The notes below the pieces were generated by a model. That model had not been told where the DNA came from. It worked only from the letters and a program-made list of their open reading frames with translations, and did not search any database. This document shows positions 13,101-25,700 of a stretch of DNA of 64,000 nt, one piece after another (within the stretch, counting starts at the first letter, position 1; each line of letters starts with the position of its first letter). Position numbers and translations under genes: made by a program. Where the stretch lies: positions 3,929,579-3,993,578 of the forward strand of contig CM049307.1 of assembly GCA_026874595.1 (NCBI GenBank). The letters are read 5' to 3'. Source of the DNA: Sipunculus nudus (Eukaryota; Annelida; Sipuncula; Golfingiida; Sipunculidae).

Positions 13101-15839
13101 GTATATAAAGGGGACATTTCAAAACGTTGCCTGTCGACAATTATAGTTATATTCATGCTTGTATTTACATTTTAAAAACAAAGAGGGAAGAACATAGACC
13201 CTATATTGACGGTTATATGCATCATTTTCCGGGAACTGTCTTATACGCACAGGGGCTTCTATCGGCAAATAATATGCCATGCCTAGAAATGATCTTCAAC
13301 CATTATTACCTTCAGTTTAAGGGAGCCAATATTTTTACTTTCTTTCTTTTTTTTTTTTTTGCCTTGACGTTTGTTTTCTTTACTCCTAATATAGCATATG
13401 ATCCCTTGAAAAAAACAGGTGATATTATTTATTTATTATCCATTATTCAAGTTTATTAATTTTTCATTTGAATGGCCGCCCAACACCAATACATGTATCC
13501 GAGATCCCAGCACTCTATTGCATGTGATGCACCTTGCGATAATAACCGTGTATTGGTCTCCAATCGCTGAGAACGATGGGAATTTGATGCGAACCCACAA
13601 TTTCAGAGTAAGATTCATGAGCCCTAAAAATCTAACCACTGCGCCAGTTGGCTCCTTTGGTTAATATATAGGTATCTTATAACGCCTGGCCAAACCCGAC
13701 ATTACTGTCTCAGAACTGTCCAAAACCGCCCAAACGCTTTGCCCTGTAGGGCAGAAAGAGGAAAATGAGAAATTATAGTCCGTCCCAGTACCCTTGTCCG
13801 CATGTTTTTCCGGCATGATTTTTTATACAAGTAAAGCAGTGAAAACCTTTCTTGGCCAAAGGTTGCAGGAGCTATTCCGCCGACTACCTGCACAAAATGT
13901 AATGCCTTACCTTGCTTTAATTCAGTTTGAGACGAATAATTCAAAATATGACAAAACTTGTCTCGTCCCAAGACGTGTGATTCCGATCCGCTCTGCTCCT
14001 CTCCGTCAACAACGTCTTGAGATCGACTCTTAGAAATAATTACCTTTTTGTTGTCTTTGGATGTTTTATGAAACATCTGCAAAGTAGTGGCACCAAAATA
14101 ATGCTCAATTGCACTACTTATCCTTAATTTTCCAAGAGCTGGTGTGTTTACATAGAGAACAAGCCGCCATGATTACATGAAGTGACCCACAGTCCTTTGC
14201 AACGGGATTTAGACTGGGAACCCGCTCTGATCTTATCGCTGTTTGAACTGGAAAAAGCGGGCGATAATAGAATTCGGTGGAGGGTACCAGTCGATCAACG
14301 TCCGCTCATTACAAATTCCTGTTTATTGTTATGTTTAAATCACCGCGGGATACAAGGATCGTTAGGGATAATGTTTCATTAATATATTAAGGTAAGAACG
14401 TGGTAAAGTTGCCAGAAAGACCCATTTACTACCAAAGACACTAATGGATGCATTTTGGTGTGTATATTAAGTAGTTTTAAGAGTTTTTTGGTGCCTTTTT
14501 ACCAGTGTCTACCATCTCACCATTACGAGGCCTAACTGTCCAGGCCATTCCCACAACTGTGATCGTATCACAGTTGTGGTTCCGCAACAATGACAAAACA
14601 AGTTACAGCGTTTACGACTAATTCCTTGCCTGAGAACTGTTAATAAACAAGCCAGTCAAACTTATGACGTCAGTCAATTAAAGGTGACGCGCGACGGATC
14701 ACTGTGACGTCTTTGTGACGTCAATGTTGTCTAACAAACACCAAACGCAGCCATACGCATGGAAAGTGTATCATCGAGGAATGTACTGTCAAGCAGTGCC
14801 GAGAAGACGCCATCCACGGTATTTCAGCATAAAGAACACAAAAGATTCGCAAATTAAATACGTTTTTCATGATATATAACTACTTTATACAAAATCGGCG
14901 GAATATCTGTTTATCTACTTCAGGACAAATAGCATTTTTTAAAGAATATTCTTGAAATAATTCTCGCGAAAAAACATGCGGACACGGGTATAGGGACGGA
15001 CTATAACTGTTTTGCAGATATTAGCCTACCTTATCTATTTCTTTATGTAAACAATTAAAAACAATTTAGACGAAAAAACTAGTCTATTCTTTAGCGACAT
15101 CTTACCACCCATCTATGAAATGTACATGGCAGGTAACAAGGATCACGTCATAATAGATGTGACGCACAAAAGAGGCACCCATGTTCACCGGACTTAAATC
15201 AAGAGCTGCCGACCTCTTTTTACAATTAAACTTGCATTTTCCTTGTACACGCGCTTCATTGTCATACGTCAAGACCATATCCAGAAAGCATAAACAATGA
15301 TCACTTATTAGGGACGCCATGAACCACGGATATACAAATGTATATGAGATATGTCAACCAGGCCGTAAAGTAAATAATATTTATATCATAAGCAGGAAGG
15401 GTATCACAAATTAAGCTTTTTCCTCTTTTTTCGATTGGTGCAAATTTTGTTTGGCAAGTTTGTCTTATGTGGAGATAACCGCGAATAATCAGGTGGACAG
15501 GGTGTGTTGAACGGACATTTTTTTTTAACTAAACTATTGCTCAACGGTCATTTGACATGTTCATATTCTGAAAGCTACTAAAATTCTATACAGTATTTTG
15601 TGTATATGTGTGTATGTGTGTATGTGAAAGCTTTCGAATTTCCCTTAACTTCCTGATTTTTTATATTAAATAATTATTAGTTATATATTTTTGTTAAATT
15701 TTATAACGCTATTCCTAAGCTATTTAGAGTTCAAAACATTTAATTTTCACTACTTGGATAAACAAACATGTTTTCGAATCACACTTGTTTTTATTGTTTT
15801 GCCTATCTTCAAAAAAGTCTTTCACTGGTGAAAAATTGA

Positions 15840-15897
<58 letters not shown>

Positions 15898-16680
15898 ATT
15901 ATTATTATTATTTTTGCACATTTAACAATGTTACATACTAAATAAAATAACGTCTGTGGATTTTTACCTATATTTTATGACGGCATGACAGATCCTGTTG
16001 CTGTTACAGGTATGCTGGAATAAATGATTTTTAGTGAAATATCTTAAATTCATTTATTTTTTTTAAAGATCTAAATTAAACAGTTTCAGAGAGCCCAATA
16101 TCAACATGTTAAACCCATTATCATGTTTCAGAATATGTACTTGTCAAGGGGTCCCAGAAATAATTTGTAATATATTTATTGGGATTACGGATATTGGCAG
16201 CCATGTACAATACCTACATCTTATAAAAACACTAACATGATACAACAATCAGATATCTGTTTGAGTGAAAGTAAACAATTAACCCTAAGTACATGTATAT
16301 ATAAAAATGTGTATTTAACAGTTACTATATAAAAATTCATTCGAATGTAGCACACTCCCATGGTTCAAACAAAAGTCCGTTTTATTCGAGTAATTATCTG
16401 CCGAACACATTCAGGATGTTACACGATCAGTCAACTGACGCTTAATTTTCAGGCACAGGGTATACTTTAACATGCAAGTGACCCCTATTTGAGCAGTTGT
16501 ATATGGATATGTGCAATTTTAATTCTTGGTGGCTACAGTTCTAAAATTTAAGGTTTCGTTTCCAGCCGTCACTAAGTGAAAATCCCACATATATGTCAAA
16601 GGGGAAATAATTTAATTTACCGATCAATCATATCAAGACTTTAAACCATTTGATTTTTTTATGAGTTTTCAAATATCATG

Positions 16681-16732
<52 letters not shown>

Positions 16733-19700
16733 ATATATATATAGAAGTATGAATAGCCATGCTGGTTCATTGTTTATAGATGGAAAGGGTATACACAGAA
16801 CAGTCGGTTCACTGCCAGTGGGATTGAACCCACGATCTTCCGATTTCCGGTGACCTCTTGGTCATGAAAGATTCCCAACCCCTCTTTGTATTTGCACACT
16901 TTTTATAGGAACCAGCGAAGTGACATTACTACCTTGACGTCAGAGTCTCACCCACTACATGTGTCGACGACTTTGCATGCAGTAGGGAGAACTGACGGCC
17001 TTATATGGCGTGCTGCATATATTTTATATTGTTCATATTTAGCCAACTCTCCAAGACTGTGACTACGTTTTCAACACAGACATGGTAAGCAACCTGGTGA
17101 TACTGAGGTGCATGCCCTGCTTGTTTATTAAGAGAAGTTACGGGAATTTGGTTAACATTGGCTCACCTCATCAATGTAGATATTTACTTAAAGTTAAGCC
17201 TAATAATTTAGTAAAGCAATACATGTAAAACATTATATTTCATCATAGTGTTGCATTTCGACAGGATAATTCATCAATTCGACTTTTATTCAGTGTATCT
17301 TCTAAGTAAACACAATAAACATATGACTGATAAACCTAATTAAAAACAAACAGTTAATGATAACTATGTCTGAACTGTTGTTCGCCCTTAAACACATTTG
17401 GAAAGAAAGCCGTGTGTGTGCTTGGCTTAGGATAAAGCCAGTATTTCATTATAATAATGTTAATGAAGAAGATCCATAATGTCGCTCACCTTGATTTCCT
17501 CAGAGAAGTACTCCTCTGGAGGCAGTTCAGCAATCTTAAAGAAAAGAAGAAATAGGTCAATTAAACGATACAATTAATGGTGACAAATACAATTGGTATT
17601 TTTTTAAAAAACATGCATGATGTCTGTATATATCAGGGCTCCTATCGGAATCCTGGAGAACTATAAGAGTTCTATTGGAGCACTAGAGGACTAAATATAG
17701 GAGTTTATAAGGATTTTCAGGAAGAAATATAGGGAAACTGTAGGAGTACACAATGCATCATTGTTTTTTTCTCGGTGACTTCTCGATCTACAAAAGAGTG
17801 TTTTCAATAAAAGCAGGTCTACATACCAATAATAAATCATTATTAACAGTTATATTGGAAACATGGCAGTGAAGTGAACAAATATAGGAAAATATCAGAG
17901 ATTAAGGTTTAAATGTTTGTAAACATAGGTAATTTTTTTTCATAGCTATAAAATAGGGAATATACACAGGCGCTTGAATCCCTATTTGTAATAAAGTCTT
18001 CATATCCTTAGTGTTCTTAAAAATACTACGAAAGAATCAGTTCAAAAGAACCAATAAAAAAACGGTCATACCATACTATCTATTATATTATGACTCAAGG
18101 TAGGTAACTCGGCAAAAACACTTTCGGGCGATAATAAGGCAAGTTACGTTCTCGACCCGCTTATACTCGCTTTATCTTCTTTTTCTGCGTAATCCATATG
18201 ACCGTTCAATACTCCGGGAGTTACAGAATCAAATCCATCCAATATCCATTGTTTACAACCATCAATACAAGCTACCAGGATAACGTTTTGCAGTGATGTC
18301 TGAATTTCGACGTCGTCCATTCCAAACGATGGTGGAAGCGGCATTGGTTGACAGGTAAGTGATCCGCAGTGGTATGACCTTACGTGACCCATCTTGCGAT
18401 TGGTTGAAAATGTTGTACAAATAAATGTTTACATTTAACACAAACAGCACAAACAAAATAATTAAATCACATATAGGGTTAAGATGAACATTCGAGGGAT
18501 TTATTGCTAAAATAATCAACAAAGTTGAAATATAAACATTTATCTGACTAAAAACAAAAACGTAAACAAAGGCACATGGTGCAAAAAACCGTTGTTATAT
18601 TTTAAAGCGCCTGTGATAGAACACACTCAGTTTGAAGAAAAAGGTCGATTTAGGCGAAATATTCTCTGAAGAATTCTCTTGTGCTGGTACAGAAATATTG
18701 TCATGGTAAATATCTAATGAGAAAAATCCTTATATACAGTTGTCATGTCCATTATTTATTCCAACAGCTATTTTTTCTGTCACATTCTTCAATAACGTAT
18801 GGAAGGATTGTACTTGTACAAGTGCTTGAATAATATTGTTCCTAACTGATAACATTACATTAGAATACATAAAAATGGTTCACATATCATGAAAGACTTC
18901 CAATGTTGCTTACAGTGGTAAACAGGCAGAATATCCTAAAAAATCAATGTTTAAATCACAGTTCACATATATTTATTTAAAACATATATATGAGTAATCA
19001 GTGTAATTTAAACTGGTTTAAAAAAGCAATAAGTATTGTACTAGTACTTTCTCCTTTTTTCCAGTGAAGGTTTTACTGAACCGATAAAATTATTTGTCTG
19101 GACAAATGCATAAAAACCATAACACTTAGTTCTAGTTGAGATAATTAAGAGAAATTAATATGACACCTTGTTTTATTTATTTTAAATGTGCTAGTGAAGT
19201 TTACTTACAATAAAATGTAAAATTTAGCACCCAGCTACTAAACTTGGATGGAACACGCATGCAATCAAAACCTGATCCTCATCACAACATTAATTACAAA
19301 TATAATTAAACAATACTGATTAATTATATTGACTTTGAACATAGATTCTGTTCAACAATACACAACATGGAATATACTTGTTAAACTACCATAATGAATT
19401 AAACTTTACTAGCATGATTCAAACAGTTCCAGGCTGAAAAAATTGGGATGAAATACATGCTAACAAAACCTGATCGATCCTCATCACAACATTAATTACA
19501 AATATAATTAAACAATACTGATTAATTATATTGACTTTGAACATAGATTCTGTTCAACAATACAAAACATGGTATATTAGTCAACCTACCATAATGAATA
19601 TATCTTTACTGACAATTTTAATGATTTCAGGCTGACTAAATTGGGATGAAATACATGCTATCAAAACCTGATTCTCATCACAGCATTAAATACAAATATA

Positions 19701-22700
19701 ATTAAATAAAACAGATTAATTATATTGACTTGGAACATAGAATTTGTTCTGCTTACAAAACATGTAATATATATGTCAACCTACCATAATGAATTAAAAT
19801 TTACTGAATTAATTTACATTAATTCAGGGTGATATATCAAATCCCTCCTGTGAAATAAGCAGGCACATACTCTGAGCAAAATATTTTCTAAGTGCATGGT
19901 GCCACTATTCTTGTATATTAGATATGCACAGTTTCAGGCTGATAAATAAAATCCAGTCTGAGAAATAACTTCAAATAAGTAGGTACATACACTGTGCTAA
20001 AATCAATGTAGGTGGCGACACCAGTCTTGTTTATGAGATGGCCATCAAAGATGATACTACAGCACTGAATGAACTCTTGACCTGTACCTGGCTGTACTGA
20101 GTAAACTCTAGACCTGTTGAATAATATGTTACAGATGGCAGTCTGCCAAAGCTATAAACAGATCCAGAATGAATCTTTGCCATATTGCCTAATTTGTTCA
20201 TACATACTGCGGACTTAATGTGGCTACAATGCTTTTTTTAAGCTGCATATTCATAAGATTTTTTAACAAATGTTTAGAATAATAACATACGCCTATTAAA
20301 AACAAAATCAGAATACAGATATATCTTACATGTAAGCTGGAGTTGGACACCAATTATTTATGTCGCCTGTACAGCTTTGCTTATATACCAAAAGAGCTTG
20401 GTTTGTTAACACAATAAATGTACTAGCTTTGTAAAACAAAGTATCTCAAAAACCTTTCATTGTCAAAGGTACAATAATGATATAAAATAATTTTAGTAAA
20501 CTCAAACAAAGGCAACTTAGGAATAATGTTCATCCAGTGTTACATATGTTTAAACAACATCTTTTGCAGCACTCAGTGTGAAATTGGCTTACTTATGGCC
20601 ACAAGACCAACTTCAGCTTTCTGTGACTCTACCAAAATCAATTAACCCAATCCATTCTTATACAACTGATAGAACCCCACCCTAGGATAATTCTCATGAA
20701 AAATTAAAACCATTCAGCATTATGGTTTTAACATAAAACATTTTTAAAGCTGAAAGCGGCTAAAATTATGAGTTTTTCTTGCCCATAAAAAACAGGTCAA
20801 TGTGCCACAAAAACCACAATTCCAAATATGGGTCATGTGACCAACATTTACATTAAACTTAGTGATGGTAGCTCCTGTCATTTCTGTTATTGTTATGTTA
20901 GTGTGTTTACTTGGCCAAATGACAAAGTTCAAATTCCTGCAACTTGGCCAAAATTCATTTAACCTAAACCATTTGAACACACTTAAGAAAGCTTATCTCT
21001 GGGATCATTTCTGTGAAATATTAAACAATTTGGCTATATGTTTCTGAGAAGATTTTCAAAAGTTTCCAAGCATTTTCACAATATAATGTAAGGCTAAGCA
21101 GGTGGTGCCACAAAATACTTAATCCCACATTTGATGTGTGACTGACTTTTGCGTAAAATTTTGGGATGCTAGCTCCCGCTATTCTTGAGCAATCATGGGT
21201 TAACGTACTGATGACCAATAACCCCAGGACAGAAAAGGTCAATGCAGATGGCGCCACCAAGACCTCAATTTCAAATATGACTCATGTGACCATCATTGGC
21301 ATAAACATTGGTGATACTGTTTTTTAAATAGTATGGGTTAACATACGAACGACAGATGATTACACTTCCCACACTAATTAACTGTTAACAGTAGTCACAG
21401 TAAAAAGGCATCAGTATAGTTTTGACAATATTTTATTTTTTGGGTCTCCTTACTAAAAAGCATATAAAAATTTGCTGCAATGATTTTTATTCTATATTTC
21501 AGGCATATGCTTTCCAGGGAATGAATGCACATTTCCCCAATATGTTCCAGCACCAAACCAGGCAAATATTATCTGTTTAGATATTACCCACAGGTGCTTG
21601 AATTCCTATCTAAAATAAAGATGTTATTATAAATAGGGATTCAAGTTCCTGTGATATATATATATACAGAAAAGATAGAGGGAGAGTGAAAGTGGGTAAC
21701 AAAAATGGTGCTTGAATTCCTATCTAAAATAAAGATGTTATTATAAATAGGGATTCAAGTTCCTGTGATATATATATACAGAAAAGATAGAGGGAGAGTG
21801 AAAGTGGGTAACAAAAATGAAATGTAAAAAATCTCCTGTCACCGTGAAATTTTGTTGTTTCTCTTGAGCAATCCTAGGACCTCCCTGGATGTTAAGTATT
21901 GTTTTTTAGGTCCAACAGTTATGATCTGTGCCCTGCTAACAGCCAGCTGGACAGAAGGGCAGAGGGCCCAGGGCAAAATGGCTTCCAGAAACTGTTTACA
22001 GAGCAGTTAAGTAATCTGAGTAGTCTGGAGCACTGAACCCTCCACAGTGAAGCCTTTATATATTTCTTAAATTAAAACTTATTAGGTATAACATTGTCAC
22101 ATTTAATGTTCCATGTATATACTTGTACCTTACACAGGTTATCAATTTCTTAAGATTTCCACTGATTGTTTTCTTTGCAGAAAGGGATACTTGTACACTG
22201 CAGGTGTATATTCACATCATTTATTCAAATTATGCATAATTATTCATACTACTTGTACTTTACATATGTAATGAAAGCATTCAATGAATGAAAACACTAT
22301 GGAGCTCTTTAAATACTTGACATGCTTATAACTTACTTCATAATAGTCCTTTCACATGGTGTGTAATAATCAAGCCGAACACAACATGTTATTTTATCAC
22401 ATGCTTTATCATTTATTCTCAGACTCATGGGTAATCGCACTGTAAATCAAACTGTGCAAACAGAGCCTCCTCTTTCACTGCCCATTCTGCCATTTGTGAG
22501 CAGGCAGTCATTTGATAACAAGCCCTTAGGTTTTCTGTCTGGGACATTCCAAGCTAAGGGCACTATGTATGCCATGGTAGCACTTCAGCCCCTTGTCTCG
22601 GCCTTAATCACTTTTAAAGTTGATTTACATTTACAACATACAAATGGTACTGATAAGCCCTGTACATAAGCCCACACATAATCCATCCTAAGATAATGCT

Positions 22701-25700
22701 ATATTTTTGGAATTGCTCACATATTTAAATGGAAAGTTTACAGGCCTTAACAGAACAGTCTTTCCTGTGCCACACTGGCCTGTGACAATCAGGCTGTGCC
22801 CTGAATAACAGGCTTCAGCCACCCCCCTCTGCTCATCGTTGAGCTTCAGCTCCATCTTGCATCACAACACATGGTGTTACGAAAAATAAAGTTTCATAAA
22901 ACTTACCTGCGATCTACCTTATTCAATGGCAGACATCTGACAGCAGTGATGAATCTACATTTCTTCTTGCAAAAGTCCGGTATTCTTTGAAGGGATGTTT
23001 GCAGCTCTCTTCGTCTTTTATAATATCAAAGAAATTGATTCAACCGCTAGGAAACGAAGCGGAACGAACGATCAGCTGATCGCGAAGATACACGTGGACC
23101 GGTTTGTTATGTAAACAACTGGTAAACGTGACACCTCTGAACGCAAGTCTCCCTAGACCAATCACAGGGAGGAAAAATATTCGGTGCAGGATCAGGCAAT
23201 TTATCTGGAATGGCCACCGTCGAAAGTGTTTTTGCCGAGTTACCTACCTTGAGTCATAATATAATAGATAGTATGGTATGACCGTTTTTTATTGGTTCTT
23301 TTGAACTGATTCTTTCGTTGTATTTTTAAGAACACTGAGGATATGAAGACTTTATTACAAATAGGGATTCAAGCGCCTGTGGAATATATATAGGAATATA
23401 GAGTAAAATATAGGAGAGGTGCGTTGGAAGGCCGATAAATGTGAAAGTTTAGCATACGCCTATAAAATAAAATTTTAAGCAATGATATATATTAAATCTG
23501 GGATCAATGAAAATAAATACATGGCGAGTCTATTTCACAATATCCAGAGTGTGCATGAATACACTAGACTGACCATGATCGTAAATGATACTGGTGTGCG
23601 ATATGTCGTGAAAGGGTGCCCTGGGTATAGTGTGCTCGGTGTAGAATCTGAATGTATGAACAAAGGCAAAGGTTATAATTTCATTCCTGTTTGTTTCAAT
23701 TTTATCAACAATCTCCTTTGCAGAGGTATGTCCTCTCTTAATGCGCACTCTATACTAGCATACTACCCGTTTAATATTACGCACCTGAAGACAAGTTTGA
23801 TTTGAAAAGAACGATAGATTGTGCAGATGTTTTCAGTTCCTGCATACGCCAGCGTAATTTCTGGTCGATAGGGCTACTGAGAACAGTTGTCATTACTGAA
23901 TAATTGTTATTTAGACCCGTTTTATTGAATACATTCAGCTCTTTTGTGAAATTGTGTAGGTAATTGTTGCGTTTATACTTATACAGCCCTCTAAACCAGG
24001 TAATTAGACCTTTACATACTGCATTTAGATCTGAACTCCTGTATTTTTACATATAATTGTTTAAGCCTACATGCGGGGTAGGAATCTGGATACCGCCGAA
24101 CGAAAAGGTTACTAAAAAATCCTGAACTTACATGGCTTACCAGGAAAAATTATCAAATATTGGGTTTATGACCGGGAAACTTAAATGAATAAATGAAAAC
24201 AGAACTCTTGAAAAACTTAGCAACCGCGGTGCTTGAAACCGTCTCCTAATTAGACATGTTCAATGATTTTCATAGCCTTTCCTCAGACAGCCGGGCTGCT
24301 GGGAGGCGATGTATTGAACAAGTTTACCCCAGAAGCTCGAAGTGAGTTGGGCAGAACACAGGGACGATTTTTTCTGCTGCTTATCACCACTGGTAGGTGC
24401 TAATTAAACGATATGTTAAGTGCTTAAACAACTGTCAAAGTATACCTAGCATAAGCCGCCGATGGCGAATCAACAGTTTATTATTCAATATCGAGTGAAA
24501 TTGTAGGTAAATATATATGAGAATACATTATTGAGAATAAAATAACACTCACCATGTTAAATTTAGGCTAGCTATAAATCGTGTGTACATAAAAATTTAC
24601 CACATCCTGAGTATGTATTGTAACCAATATGTTTAACCAATATGTGTATTGTTTTGTTACAATTTATTCTTTTCTTTATACTTCATAATGAAATATACTT
24701 GTTTGAATTCGGAGCGTTCTTTCCATTAACAAAGAGATGACTTAAAAAGAATTTCCCTGTTATCACAATTATCATGTTGCATTGTTGTCAACTAAAAGCC
24801 TATGAAATGGACATTTGACGTGATATGTTTCCATATGTTGTCCAGATTTGTAATGTAGGCCTGTTGTTAGAAGGGTGGCAAATCTTTACGACCGCCCCTG
24901 GACTTGTCCGCTACTGCCTTGATATACGGTATATATGAATGCACATGTGCAAAAAAAAATCCATCATAATAGCACGACTTATATGACCAAGTGTCACAAT
25001 TATATAGTAATCAAAGTAACAGTTAATCCTCGTCCTAATACAGAGACGCTTATGTTTACTGAAGAAGCCGGCACGTTTACTGACAAGGAATATATGTTGG
25101 GCAAAAAACAAGAATCATTCATGCGGCATGAAAGACTTAACGCCAGAAGTAGGTTAACGATGGTGCTATTCATAATGCATTAGAAGGGTACCAAATAACT
25201 GAATGTGATATTTGTCATGACGGGTTCACTGACACAGTTTCGGAACAGGCTATTATTTTCATATATAAAACTAAAAGACCGTTGTGCGCCGACCAGGGAC
25301 TGGCTAGGGCCATCGTAACAGTCCTCTCCTCACCCAGCCGTTATATACCTCAGTCGTCCTATATCTCCTTCGCTTTAATCACTGCTATGTACATCAATTT
25401 TTTGGGGTTTTACCATCAGGATTGGCACAGGGCCGAGAATTGTAATCAAACCTCTGAGAGAGGTGTGTCGCACTTTGTATCCAGCTTAAAGTTTTAAGCC
25501 TGTCACATCCGCTCTCATTGGTTTGATAACAACGCTTGGTCCCGTGTCAGGTCTGGTAGTGGAACCCCGAAAACTCTTGTTTGGAAATTAAAGTATATAA
25601 GTTATTGTCTCATACTACGAGGAAGTAATTGTTCGAGGTGTTATTTTCCGGTGGATTATTGTCTTGGGGGTAATTGACAGTGGGTAATTTGTCAGGGTGG

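Larger units (their letters stand above)
17965..23381 (-). mobile_element. 5.4-kb DNA element with 162-bp terminal inverted repeats
   Basis: The termini 17965-18126 and 23221-23381 are inverted copies differing at about three positions. Both begin CACAGGCGCTTGAATCCC. The flanks carry GAATATA at 17958-17964 and 23382-23388, a 7-bp target duplication. Inside, on the minus strand, are a TATA-type promoter, a 5' non-coding exon with a GTAAGT donor and an exon with a Walker A motif. Long near-identical termini and a 7-9 bp duplication are reminiscent of Mutator-like elements, but no transposase is recognised. Assigning a superfamily is inference. It lies in lipoxygenase intron 1, in the same orientation as the gene. 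Confidence 0.8.
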
